NCBI GenBank assembly: GCA_902363875.1
Contig: CABJBO010000007.1
Span: forward strand, 1 to 64,000
Direction: 5' to 3'
Length of the DNA: 64,000 nucleotides
Source of the DNA: Coriobacteriaceae bacterium
Lineage (GTDB): Bacteria > Actinomycetota > Coriobacteriia > Coriobacteriales > Coriobacteriaceae
Shown one piece after another: positions 42,753 through 51,438 of the stretch. The notes under the pieces are model-generated. The model worked only from the letters and a program-made list of their open reading frames with translations. It was not told where the DNA came from and searched no databases. The position numbers were made by a program, and so were the translations under genes. Every line of letters begins with the position of its first letter. The first letter of the stretch is position 1.

Positions 42753-43880
42753 ATGCTTTCGCGTCGTCGTTTTTTGCAACTTATCGCGTCTTCAATTGTC
42801 GCCTTAACCGCACGTCCAAAAGTGGGCTTTGCTTCGACGGGCGATATTGATGGTGAGCAGATACTATTTACTTCTGAAATTGCGCAAGAGCTTGCTGAGA
42901 AATATGTAAAGGGACTCCTCGGCTCTTCGTATATGCCTTCTGACCCTATTCCTTTTGTAGACGTTGATGGGTCTCCGCTTGGTTACATTGTTCCGGTCAT
43001 AACATCCAATAGGGCCGCGGGTTATTTGATTTTAGATGCTTCAGATGATGAAGTACTTACAGGATATCGTTTTGGAGACGGCTTAGTCAGCCCCATGGAT
43101 CGGGGAGGAGACCTCGGCGTTGAGTCCTATTCTTTCAATAACCCAGTTGTAATGATCAATCCATTCGAGTTCGGCGTGCAATCTTTGGACGGTTCAATTA
43201 CAACAAATTGCGGAAGAACAATCCCGGCAGCTTCCATAGAAGGACGTCCTGTCGTTTTATCGAATAAACCTTCTAGCTGGAACGATGTCGTAATTTACGC
43301 AACTCAAATGCAGGATTACGCAGTATCTGGATTTCGTTCTATTTCTCAGTTTATGTCATATGATGAAAGCGAGATAGAGCGGCTTACTGCCCACTATGCT
43401 TGTATGGTGACTGCTTTTTCGAACGTTGCCGATCTGTATGGCATTGCTAATTTATATAACGACCCTTCGCAATATATGCAGATATGGAGTTACACCAATA
43501 CCCATGCTCTTTCCGATGCAGAGCAGACTGTTCCCGGTGTTGTTTTGGGTGGAACGCCGATTTCAACCTGTGCAACGGGGTTTACAAATTACTGCGCAAG
43601 CAGAGGAAGTTCCCTTATCGCTCGCACTGTCTCCTCTCCGGCTATCGCGAGCATTCAAAATGAGATTAACTCCAATAGACCGAATGTTTTACATGCGAGC
43701 TTGTACAACGGATCAGCCCATTCTGTAACAGCTGAGGCTTACGCCACGCTTACTGGTAAGAAAACTGGAGAGACAAGGCAGATGATTGGCATAGCAGACG
43801 GCTGGAATTCATCCTTATCCTTCCTAAAGTATGATCAGAGTTATTATGCGTGGACTTATGGAACGACTTTTTCGAAGTAG
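42753..43880 (+). CDS. Exported papain-like (C39-like) cysteine protease candidate
   Basis: 375 aa. The N-terminus SRRRFLQLIASSIVAL is a Tat-type signal. A pro-like region precedes a catalytic-looking segment HYACMVTAFSNVADLYG (Cys at about 219) and a later His in NGSAHSVTAEAYATLTGKK, followed by an Asp/Asn in GIADGWNSS; order Cys-His-Asn fits the papain/C39 fold. Substrate unknown. Base composition is clearly more AT-rich than neighbouring genes, with codons such as ATA and TTA, so acquisition from elsewhere is likely. Overlaps the next gene. Confidence 0.65.
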   Translation: MLSRRRFLQLIASSIVALTARPKVGFASTGDIDGEQILFTSEIAQELAEKYVKGLLGSSYMPSDPIPFVDVDGSPLGYIVPVITSNRAAGYLILDASDDEVLTGYRFGDGLVSPMDRGGDLGVESYSFNNPVVMINPFEFGVQSLDGSITTNCGRTIPAASIEGRPVVLSNKPSSWNDVVIYATQMQDYAVSGFRSISQFMSYDESEIERLTAHYACMVTAFSNVADLYGIANLYNDPSQYMQIWSYTNTHALSDAEQTVPGVVLGGTPISTCATGFTNYCASRGSSLIARTVSSPAIASIQNEINSNRPNVLHASLYNGSAHSVTAEAYATLTGKKTGETRQMIGIADGWNSSLSFLKYDQSYYAWTYGTTFSK

Positions 43881-44250
43881 GGCGATTCGTCTAGCCCTGT
43901 CTTTGGTGCTGATGGCTTTATTAGTGAGCTGTTCGACAAGGGAAGAGGCATCGCGCGGAGGTTCCGGAGAAGTGACTGCGACAGACTCAGGTTCATTAGA
44001 AATAGCTGGCGGGCATGCCGATGTGATATTACAAGGAAAAGGCGTGCTTAGGTCGATTGATGCTGAAGACGCTGTCTGCTCAATAGAGGATTTGAAGACA
44101 GGTGAAACTGCATCGTATCGAGTTTCAGATAATGCTGCGAATATGATTGAGTCGATACCAATTGGAGCACGAGTTTCTTTTAGGTATTTTGCTCCGCAAC
44201 TTGAGGATGAGCTTGCTTCTCTGGTGTCTATATGCGCCGATGACAGCTAG
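43858..44250 (+). CDS. Lipoprotein of unknown function
   Basis: 130 aa. Lipoprotein signal with lipobox LLVSC (Cys25). The mature part has a compact region (VILQGKGVLRSIDAEDAVCSIEDLKTGETASYRVSD) resembling a small beta-barrel, perhaps OB-like. It overlaps the protease gene by 23 bp and shares its AT-rich composition, so both probably came in together. Start uncertain: ATG 43846 is also in frame and ribosome sites are weak. Confidence 0.7.
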   Translation: MERLFRSRAIRLALSLVLMALLVSCSTREEASRGGSGEVTATDSGSLEIAGGHADVILQGKGVLRSIDAEDAVCSIEDLKTGETASYRVSDNAANMIESIPIGARVSFRYFAPQLEDELASLVSICADDS

Positions 44251-44264
44251 AAAAGTCTGATTTC

Positions 44265-44307
44265 AAACGGCCCCGGATAGTCAAATTGGCTATCCGGGGC
44301 CGTTTTG
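44265..44307. terminator. Bidirectional terminator
   Basis: A 16-bp stem (44265-44280 with 44290-44305) lies between the convergent lipoprotein and low-complexity genes, with T/A runs on both sides. Confidence 0.85.
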
Positions 44308-45615
44308 TTACTCGGCCGGTGCGTCGACTTTATCGATGGTCCAGGCGGCTCCGAGACCGCCGGTGGTGTTGCGGCGGATACGCACGGTGACTTCGCGGCG
44401 CTCGCCGGCCTGCGTGTAGCGCAGGGGGAAGCTTGCGCGGTTTCGCGCGGCCTCAATGGTGCCGCGTTCGCGGGCGATCCAGTAGTACTCGCCGACGATG
44501 CCGAGCGTGTCGGCGCCGTAGGGGAGATAGGTCGACAGCTGGTGCAGAAGCGGGCCGGGGCAGAAGACTTCGGTTGCGAAATCGACGGGGAAGTCCTCGG
44601 GGATGGCGGGCGCTGCAGGTGCGGGGGCCGGTACTGCAGCGGGGACCGGAGCCGGTGCCGGTGCGGGAATTTGGTCGCAAGCAGCGGCGGGCACGGATTC
44701 GATGACGGGTGCGGGCTCCGGCGTTACTTCCGGCTTGACCTCGGAATCTGCGGGCTTCACGGTGACGGGCGCGTCTGCAACTGCGGCTTCAACCTCAACC
44801 TGCGTCGCGTTCTCATTCTCGACGCTCGACTTTGCTTCGATGGGCGTGGATGCCATGGTGGTGATGCCGGCGTTGGCGTTCTCGGGGTCATAGACGACCG
44901 TAAGCGAGATGGCAGGCTGCGGCGTCTCGGGTCCCGGCGTCGACTCGGTAGCGTCTTGATCGGCGGACTCGTCGGGTTGATCGTCCTCGGCTTCGTCGCC
45001 AAAGACATCGCTGTTTTGGAACGCAGGCGTCTCGGGTTGGTTGGCGGCTTCTTCGGTTGTCGACTTGGGAGCCTCGTTGAGCTCCGCAGTGGCTTCCTGC
45101 TCTGATATGACTTTGGGATCGGTCGTGGCGGCGATTTCGGTTTCGGCTTCTGCTGTTACCTCAATGGCGACTTCGGTCTCTGTCTCGGGCTCGGGTTCCG
45201 GTACGGCTTCAACCATGGCTTCGGGCTCGCGACGCTTAACGTGCTTAGGGCGCACGGCCTTGAGGTCCTTCTCGCCGCGTTTTTTCTTTTTGTAGGACTG
45301 CTTGGCACCCTTGGCAGCCTTGGGCTTGTCCTCGCCCTTGGCAAGGGCGGCATCCCAGGTATCGTTGGCGATGACGGTGGCATACAGGCGACCGCCCTTA
45401 AAGACGGTCAGTCTAATGCAGTCGTCGAGCTCCTCGAGCAGCTCGCGCGTGGACTCGAAGCCCAGGTCATAAGCGGTCATGTCGCCGGCGGCGAGCGCCT
45501 CCTCGACCTGCGTCATAAACGTTTGCTTGCCGCACCCAATCGCGTCGCGCAGCAGACGATACAGATAGATGTGGTTGCCCAGCGATAGCGTGGGCGTAAC
45601 TATTGTCTTGCTCAT
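44308..45615 (-). CDS. Large protein with possible OST-HTH/LOTUS-like N-terminus and Pro/Glu-rich linker
   Basis: 435 aa. The N-terminal about 85 residues (QVEEALAAGDMTAYDLGFESTRELLEEL, VFKGGRLYATV) resemble an OST-HTH/LOTUS-type fold. A basic patch (KQSYKKKKRGEKD) follows, then about 220 residues of Glu/Thr/Ala/Pro low complexity with PAPAPAP repeats. A conserved-looking C-terminal domain of about 80 residues (YLPYGADTLGIVGEYYWIARERG) closes it. Cytoplasmic by sequence. AGAGGAG precedes ATG 45615. Basic patch and LOTUS-like start suggest RNA or DNA contact; this is tentative. Confidence 0.6.
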   Translation of the reverse strand: MSKTIVTPTLSLGNHIYLYRLLRDAIGCGKQTFMTQVEEALAAGDMTAYDLGFESTRELLEELDDCIRLTVFKGGRLYATVIANDTWDAALAKGEDKPKAAKGAKQSYKKKKRGEKDLKAVRPKHVKRREPEAMVEAVPEPEPETETEVAIEVTAEAETEIAATTDPKVISEQEATAELNEAPKSTTEEAANQPETPAFQNSDVFGDEAEDDQPDESADQDATESTPGPETPQPAISLTVVYDPENANAGITTMASTPIEAKSSVENENATQVEVEAAVADAPVTVKPADSEVKPEVTPEPAPVIESVPAAACDQIPAPAPAPVPAAVPAPAPAAPAIPEDFPVDFATEVFCPGPLLHQLSTYLPYGADTLGIVGEYYWIARERGTIEAARNRASFPLRYTQAGERREVTVRIRRNTTGGLGAAWTIDKVDAPAE

Positions 45616-45753
45616 GGCAAATCTCCTCTTTACACACCAAAGCATCTTACCATCGCACGGTCCTTGCCATCTCGTCGCCCAAGGTAAACGGGCGCGACCG
45701 TTGCCGGTTCGCGCCCGTTATGCAGGTCGGTTATCTATGAGAGACAAACGTGC

Positions 45754-46707
45754 TTAGTTGCCCGATGCCGTGTCTTGGCTCGAGCTGTCTGATGCCGTGC
45801 CGGAAGCGGTTCCGCTCGAGCTGTTGGTGTTGCTATTGTCGGTAGATCCCGTGCCCGATACATTGCCGCTCGTCTGGTCGCCTGTGCTCGGTTGAGAGCC
45901 GTCAGTCGTTTGGCTTGAGTCAGTCGTGCTGGATTGCGTGCCACTGTTGGCCGTAGAGGAATCGGTGCCCTGCGATTGGTTTTGGGTGTTCGAGGACGAA
46001 TTGGCAGAGGCAGAGCTGTCTTGCGTGTCGTCCGTCTGTGCCTGCTGATCCTGCGACTGGGTGTTGCCATTTGCATCGCTCTCGGTCGTGCGCGACGACA
46101 GGATTGGCTCGGGACGCTCGCCCAGACCCTCACCGGCAGTGGTGATAAGGATGGCGCCGGCGCAGGCGATGACCGCGACGATGGCGATGGCGATCGAGAA
46201 GATGATGACCTTCTTTTGCGTCTGGCTGCGCTCTGCCGCCGCCTTGGCGCGCAGGCTGTCGGGGGCGACACGCGCCGTGGTCGCGCGCCCTGCAATCTGG
46301 CGCATCTCCTGGGTAGTTGCGGCGCCGCCTAAGTGCTCCTCGGCATTAAACTCAACGGGTTCATAGGCGCCGGCGGGGTAGTCGACGTCGGCGTGCGTAC
46401 CTTTGAGGGCTTTGGCGCTGGCAGAGATAAAGTGGCGGTAGACCTGCGAGGACACAACGGTGATGACCGAGCTCACGGCGGCGCCAATTACTGAACCGGC
46501 AATACCAATCTTGGAAGCAAGCGCGACGCTCGTGGCGGCGGCTGCGGCGCCGGCGATGATCTGGGGAATGGAAATGTCATCGAACAGGCCCTTTTTGGGC
46601 GCGATGGCCATGGTCTGTCCGATGGAATGGTTTTCGTGAACGCCGTTGTTGAGCGCGGCTGGTGTCATGACGCGCGTGCGCGGCGCGTCGGTGTACTTGG
46701 TTGTCAT
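45754..46707 (-). CDS. Membrane protein with Ser/Thr/Gln-rich tail
   Basis: 317 aa. A first hydrophobic region (about 50-85, Ala-rich with two short helices) and a second helix (about 140-163, VIIFSIAIAIVAVIACAGAILI) flank a cytoplasmic middle part. The C-terminal about 140 residues are almost only Ser, Thr, Gln, Asn, Gly and Asp, as in surface-exposed stalks. No sorting motif ends it. Function unknown. GGGAGGG lies 6 bp before ATG 46707. Confidence 0.75.
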   Translation of the reverse strand: MTTKYTDAPRTRVMTPAALNNGVHENHSIGQTMAIAPKKGLFDDISIPQIIAGAAAAATSVALASKIGIAGSVIGAAVSSVITVVSSQVYRHFISASAKALKGTHADVDYPAGAYEPVEFNAEEHLGGAATTQEMRQIAGRATTARVAPDSLRAKAAAERSQTQKKVIIFSIAIAIVAVIACAGAILITTAGEGLGERPEPILSSRTTESDANGNTQSQDQQAQTDDTQDSSASANSSSNTQNQSQGTDSSTANSGTQSSTTDSSQTTDGSQPSTGDQTSGNVSGTGSTDNSNTNSSSGTASGTASDSSSQDTASGN

Positions 46708-46910
46708 ACGGGGCCCTCCCGGTGTAAATCTGCTTCGTTTCATGTAGCCATCAGGGTACCCACCAGATGTGAATCGTACGTGACATTTAACAGATATCAT
46801 CAACTCATCAATTGCTCACCAAGTTGGTGGGATGCGGTTACACCCGGCGGTTGAACTACAATAGGGCTTGCTAATTGTTGTGAATGGCGTCTACGCACGG
46901 GAGCATTCTT

Positions 46911-48890
46911 ATGAATCTTCACCTTTCTCAGTCTGATGGCTTTTTGCGTGTGGCGGCGGCGTCGCCGCGGATTCGCGTGGCCGATGTCGAGGGCAATACC
47001 GAGGTTGCGCTGGCGGCTGTTCGCGAGGCTACCGAGCGCGGCGTCCGCGCGCTGGTGCTGCCCGAGCTTAACCTGACCGGCTATACCGCGGCTGATCTGT
47101 TCCATAACCGTACATTGCTGCATGCCTGCGAGACCGCACTGGCACATATTCTCGATGAAACCCGCGAGCTGCCGATTGTCTTTACCATCGGTCTTCCCGT
47201 TGCAGTCGCCGAGAATATCTACAACTGCGCCGCCGTGTGCTGCGCGGGCGAGCTTTTGGGTCTTACGGCCAAGAAGTATCTGCCCAACTATGGCGAGTTC
47301 TACGAGCGCCGCTGGTTTGCTCCGGCGCCCGCAGATCCTGTGTGGGTCGAGTTTGCCGGTCAGGGTCCGGTTCCGCTGGGTTCGGGGCTTGTCTACCGCT
47401 GCTGTGATGAAGGTGCCGAGGACATGGTGCTGGGCGTTGAGGTCTGCGAGGACCTGTGGGTGCCGGCGCCCCCTTCGACCGAGATGGCGCTTGCCGGTGC
47501 GACGGTGATCCTCAACCCGTCGGCCTCGGACGAGATTATCGGTAAGGCAGACTATCGCCGCAGCCTCATCTCCAATCAGAGTGCGCGCCTGTACTGTGCC
47601 TATGCCTATGCAGATGCGAGCGAGGGCGAGTCCACGACCGACATGGTCTTTGCGGGCGAGAACCTTGTCTACGAAAACGGATCTAAGCTCGCCGCCACGA
47701 AGCTCCTCACCTGCGATATGGCCGTCGCCGACGTTGACCTTGACCGCCTGGTTGCCGAGCGCCGTCGCTCGACGACGTGGACGCGCGCGGACGATGCGCC
47801 GGAGGCCACGACCGTTGAATTTTCGTTTGAGGGCGTGCTGGCAGACGAACCTGTCCTGCACGATGCACTCGGCATCGACCGTGTCTTCCCCCGTGCGCCC
47901 TTTGTGCCGGCCGACCATGGCGACCTGGCCGAGCGTTGCGAGACCATCCTCGACCTGCAGACCGCCGGCCTCAAGACCCGCCTTGCCCATACGGGTACCA
48001 AGGCTGCAGTCATCGGTCTTTCGGGCGGCCTGGACTCCACGCTGGCACTGCTCGTGACAGTTCGCGCCTTCGATGCACTGGGGCTGCCGCGCACCGGTAT
48101 CACGGCCGTGTCCATGCCCGGCTTTGGCACGACGCATCGTACCAAGTCGAACGCCGAGTCGCTCGCTCGCGACCTGGGTGTGAGCTTCCGCGAGGTTTCG
48201 ATCCACGCGGCTGTGGAACAGCACTTCAAGGACATAGAGCACGATCCGACCGTGCAGGACGTGACCTACGAGAACAGCCAGGCCCGCGAGCGTACGCAGA
48301 TTCTGATGGATCTGGCCAACCAGGCTGGCGGTTTTGTCATCGGCACGGGCGACTTGTCGGAGCTGGCACTCGGTTGGGCTACCTATAACGGCGACCACAT
48401 GAGCATGTATGCCGTCAACGCGAGCGTGCCCAAGACGCTTGTGCGCCATCTGGTGCGCTATGCCGCCGATGTCTTTGGCGGGCGCATTGCCGAGACACTG
48501 CTCGACATCCTCGATACGCCGGTGTCCCCCGAGCTTCTGCCGCCCACGGGCGACGGCGAGATTGCGCAGAAGACCGAGGATTTGGTGGGCCCGTACGAGC
48601 TGCACGACTACTTCCTCTACTACCTGCTGCGTTTTGGCTTTGAGCCGGGCAAGATCTACCGCATGGCACTCAAGAGCTTTGAGGGCGTCTACGATGCCAA
48701 GACCGTCCACACGTGGCTGCGTACGTTCTACCGTCGATTCTTTGCCCAGCAGTTTAAGCGCAGCTGCCTGCCCGATGGTCCCAAGGTGGGCTCGGTGACG
48801 CTCAGCCCGCGCGGCGATTGGCGTATGCCGAGTGACGCTAGCTCGCGTCTGTGGCTTGCGCAGATCGACGCGCTCAATCCAGTTGACTAA
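46911..48890 (+). CDS. nadE: Glutamine-dependent NAD+ synthetase
   Basis: 659 aa. It makes NAD from deamido-NAD and ATP, with ammonia from glutamine. The N-terminal nitrilase-type glutaminase has Glu52 (LPELNLTGY), Lys121 (AKKYLPNYGEF) and Cys179 (GVEVCEDLW). The C-terminal synthetase has the P-loop GLSGGLDST and the motif GTGDLSELALGW. ATG 46911 follows GGGAG; a further nine codons are open upstream. Confidence 0.95.
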   Translation: MNLHLSQSDGFLRVAAASPRIRVADVEGNTEVALAAVREATERGVRALVLPELNLTGYTAADLFHNRTLLHACETALAHILDETRELPIVFTIGLPVAVAENIYNCAAVCCAGELLGLTAKKYLPNYGEFYERRWFAPAPADPVWVEFAGQGPVPLGSGLVYRCCDEGAEDMVLGVEVCEDLWVPAPPSTEMALAGATVILNPSASDEIIGKADYRRSLISNQSARLYCAYAYADASEGESTTDMVFAGENLVYENGSKLAATKLLTCDMAVADVDLDRLVAERRRSTTWTRADDAPEATTVEFSFEGVLADEPVLHDALGIDRVFPRAPFVPADHGDLAERCETILDLQTAGLKTRLAHTGTKAAVIGLSGGLDSTLALLVTVRAFDALGLPRTGITAVSMPGFGTTHRTKSNAESLARDLGVSFREVSIHAAVEQHFKDIEHDPTVQDVTYENSQARERTQILMDLANQAGGFVIGTGDLSELALGWATYNGDHMSMYAVNASVPKTLVRHLVRYAADVFGGRIAETLLDILDTPVSPELLPPTGDGEIAQKTEDLVGPYELHDYFLYYLLRFGFEPGKIYRMALKSFEGVYDAKTVHTWLRTFYRRFFAQQFKRSCLPDGPKVGSVTLSPRGDWRMPSDASSRLWLAQIDALNPVD

Positions 48891-48909
48891 GGTTGGCTAA
48901 ATTGAACCA

Positions 48910-48990
48910 ATACGGGGTTTGCAAGCGTTACACTTTTGCAATCTGATGGCCCGTATCGCGCGGCGCTCTTGTCGGAGCGCCGCGTTTTTT
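48910..48990 (+). terminator. Terminator/attenuator between nadE and the aminotransferase
   Basis: CGCGGCGCTC (48959-48968) pairs with GAGCGCCGCG (48975-48984), then TTTTTT. Upstream, ATACGGG (48910-48916) can pair with CCCGTAT (48950-48956). Only 18 nt separate the T-run from the next ATG, leaving no room for a separate promoter, so attenuation is possible. Confidence 0.65.
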
Positions 48991-49008
48991 ATATCGAAAG
49001 GTGGCACC

Positions 49009-50172
49009 ATGCAGGCATCGCAGCGTCTCGATCGCTTTGGCGCGGAGGTCTTCGCCTCGCTCAACAACAAACTTCTCGCGCTGAAGGCTCAGGGCAAGAC
49101 CATTTACAACATGAGCGTGGGCACGCCCGACTTTAAGCCGTACGACCACGTGGTCGAGGCGCTCACGCAGGCGGCTCAAGATCCCGAGATGTGGAAGTAC
49201 GCCCTGCGCGACCTGCCCGAACTCAAGCAAGCCGTGTGCGATTACTATGAGCGTCGCTTTGGCGTTTCGGGCATTACGCCGTCCATGGTGCAGTCGTGCA
49301 ACGGCACGCAGGAGGGTGTGGGTCATTTGGGCCTGGCTCTGCTCGATCCGGGCGATACCATTCTGGTTCCCGATCCGTGCTACCCGGTCTTTGAGGCGGG
49401 TGCCAAGATCGCCGATGCCAAGCTCGAGTACTATCCGTTGGTCGCCGAGCATAATTACCTGCCCTATGTGGCGGGTATCGATCCCGAGGTGGCCGATCGT
49501 GCCAAGTATATGATCGTGTCGCTGCCTGCCAACCCGGTCGGCTCGGTGGGTACGCCCGAGGTCTACGAGGAGATTATCGCCTTTGCCCGCGAGCATGATC
49601 TGTTGATCGTTCATGACAACGCGTACTCCGACATCGTGTTTGACGGCGAGCCCGGCGGCAGCTTCTTGCAGTATCCCGGTGCGCTTGAGGTGGGCGTTGA
49701 GTTCTTCTCGCTCTCCAAGTCGTTTAACGTCACCGGTGCGCGTATCGGCTTTTTGGTCGGCCGCGAGGACGTGGTCTCCGCCTTTGCCAAGCTGCGCAGC
49801 CAGATCGACTTTGGTATGTTCTTCCCGATTCAGAAGGCCGCCATCGCCTGCCTGAACGGTCCGCGCGATGAGGTCGAGGCGCAGCGTCTGAAGTACCAGG
49901 AGCGCCGCGATACCCTGTGCGACGGTCTTGAGGGCCTGGGCTGGGAGCGTCCCAACGCGCATGGCTCTATGTTTGTGTGGGCCAAGCTTCCCGGTGGTCG
50001 CACCGATTCCATGGCGTTTTGCGAGGAGCTCATGGAGAAGGCCGGCGTTGTGGTGACGCCGGGCGCGAGCTTTGGTCCTTCGGGCGAGGGACACGTGCGC
50101 ATGGCGCTGGTCCTGCCGCCCGACCAGATTGCTTTGGCTGTCGAGGCCATTCGTGAGGCGGGCCTGTATTAG
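49009..50172 (+). CDS. Class I/II PLP-dependent aminotransferase
   Basis: 387 aa. Fold-type I aminotransferase: NMSVGTPDF, the PLP-contacting NGTQEGVGHLGLALL and DPCYPVF, and the PLP lysine in SLSKSFNVTGARIGF at about residue 235. Closest in character to the LL-diaminopimelate / N-acetyl-diaminopimelate aminotransferase and MalY-like branches. The rest of an acetylated diaminopimelate pathway lies 4 kb away, so a role there is plausible but unproven. GAAAGGTGG precedes ATG 49009. Confidence 0.85.
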   Translation: MQASQRLDRFGAEVFASLNNKLLALKAQGKTIYNMSVGTPDFKPYDHVVEALTQAAQDPEMWKYALRDLPELKQAVCDYYERRFGVSGITPSMVQSCNGTQEGVGHLGLALLDPGDTILVPDPCYPVFEAGAKIADAKLEYYPLVAEHNYLPYVAGIDPEVADRAKYMIVSLPANPVGSVGTPEVYEEIIAFAREHDLLIVHDNAYSDIVFDGEPGGSFLQYPGALEVGVEFFSLSKSFNVTGARIGFLVGREDVVSAFAKLRSQIDFGMFFPIQKAAIACLNGPRDEVEAQRLKYQERRDTLCDGLEGLGWERPNAHGSMFVWAKLPGGRTDSMAFCEELMEKAGVVVTPGASFGPSGEGHVRMALVLPPDQIALAVEAIREAGLY

Positions 50173-50316
50173 AAAGGTATTTCGACTCGTCAATAGCTCG
50201 AAACCGATTTCGTGCAGTTATTTTACGAATACTGCAAACAATTTCGGTAAACGGTCGATTTTTGGCTGCGAATAGGGGCATAATCAAAGTCCCGATTGGA
50301 TGTATTGGGATTACGG

Positions 50317-50350
50317 CAAGCCGCTCGGGTCGTTCCCGGGCGGCTTGTTT
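50317..50350 (+). terminator. Hairpin in the ldh leader
   Basis: CAAGCCGC-CGGG pairs with CCCG-GCGGCTTG (50317-50329 with 50335-50347), followed by TTTG. It lies 27 nt before the ldh start, so it may be the aminotransferase terminator or an attenuator. Confidence 0.55.
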
Positions 50351-50373
50351 GTGGAGAGAGATGGGAGTTTCTA

Positions 50374-51324
50374 ATGGTTAACGAGAAGAAGGTCGCTATT
50401 GTCGGCTGCGGTTTCGTCGGTTCGTCTTCGGCGTTCGCACTGATGCAGAGTGGTCTGTTCTCCGAGATGGTCCTCATCGACGTGGACAAGAACCGTGCCG
50501 AGGGTGAGGCCCTGGATATCGCGCACGGCATGACGTTTGCCGAGCCAATGAGGATCTACGCCGGCGATTATTCCGATGTCGCCGACGCCGCCATGATCGT
50601 CGTCACCGCTGGCGCTGCCCAGAAGCCCGGTGAGACCCGCCTGGACCTGGTCAACAAGAACGTAAACATCTTTAAGTCCATTATCCCCGAGATTAAGAAG
50701 TCCGGCTTCGACGGCATTCTGCTCATCGTCTCCAACCCGGTTGATGTTCTGACCTATGCTGCCATCAAGATGTCCGGCCTGCCCGAGGGCCATGTCATCG
50801 GCTCCGGCACCGTGCTCGACACTGGCCGTCTGCAGCAGATGCTTGGTGCCCACGTCGAGGTTGACCCGCGCGATGTCCAGGCCTATGTCATGGGCGAGCA
50901 CGGCGACTCCGAGTTTGTCGCTTGGTCCAGCGCTCAGGTTGCCGGCGTTCCGCTGAACACCTTCTGCGAGCTTCACGGTCATCTGGAGCACGAGGCTGCC
51001 GAGAAGCGTATCGCCGAGGACGTCAAGAACTCCGCCTACACCATCATCGAGAAGAAGCACGCTACCTACTATGGCGTTGCCATGGCCGTCAAGCGCATCT
51101 GCACTGCCGTCATGCGCGATGAGCAGACCGTTCTGCCTGTCTCCTCGCTCATGGTGGGCGAGTATGGCCTGTCCGATCTGGCCATCTCCATGCCGACCGT
51201 CGTCGGCCGCGATGGCGTTGTCTGCCGCGTCCCCGTGCCGCTGAACGATGACGAGCAGCATGAGCTCACCGCCTCCGCAAAGGCCCTCAAGGACATCATC
51301 GACAGCGTCGACTTCTCCTGCTAA
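50374..51324 (+). CDS. ldh: L-lactate dehydrogenase
   Basis: 316 aa. It reduces pyruvate to L-lactate with NADH, regenerating NAD+ during fermentation. Rossmann motif VAIVGCGFVGSSSAFAL; substrate Arg region VNKNVNIFKSIIP and NPVDVLTYAA; catalytic His in GEHGDSEFVAWS. GAGTVLDTGRL and the C-terminal helix are present. Clearly LDH rather than malate dehydrogenase by the AQKPGETR loop. GGGAG lies 6 bp before ATG 50374. Confidence 0.95.
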   Translation: MVNEKKVAIVGCGFVGSSSAFALMQSGLFSEMVLIDVDKNRAEGEALDIAHGMTFAEPMRIYAGDYSDVADAAMIVVTAGAAQKPGETRLDLVNKNVNIFKSIIPEIKKSGFDGILLIVSNPVDVLTYAAIKMSGLPEGHVIGSGTVLDTGRLQQMLGAHVEVDPRDVQAYVMGEHGDSEFVAWSSAQVAGVPLNTFCELHGHLEHEAAEKRIAEDVKNSAYTIIEKKHATYYGVAMAVKRICTAVMRDEQTVLPVSSLMVGEYGLSDLAISMPTVVGRDGVVCRVPVPLNDDEQHELTASAKALKDIIDSVDFSC

Positions 51325-51356
51325 ATCAAGCTCGCTAGAGCGAAAAGCTACAATGA

Positions 51357-51391
51357 AGGCGTCCGAGCCCACACGGCCCGGGCGCCTTTTT
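51357..51391 (+). terminator. ldh terminator
   Basis: AGGCGTCCGAGCC and GGCCCGGGCGCCT pair with two mismatches, followed by TTTTT. Confidence 0.75.
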
Positions 51392-51419
51392 GGTGCAAAG
51401 TAACCTGACCCCAATGCAG
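51390..51419 (+). repeat. Direct repeat, left copy
   Basis: A 30-bp sequence beginning TTGGTGCAAAGTAACCTG matches 52603-52632 at about 26 of 30 positions. The two copies flank the DUF2974 gene. Confidence 0.75.
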
Positions 51420-51438
51420 CATAGTTGATGGGAGGGCC

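Noticed and set aside
46800-48710. 636-codon minus-strand frame
   Set aside because: Shadow of nadE; composition typical of reverse-frame reading of GC-rich genes.
50173-50373. Rex (redox) operator before ldh
   Set aside because: I looked for a TTGTGA-N6-TCACAA-like site and found none. Only a weak GCAGT/ACTGC repeat is present.
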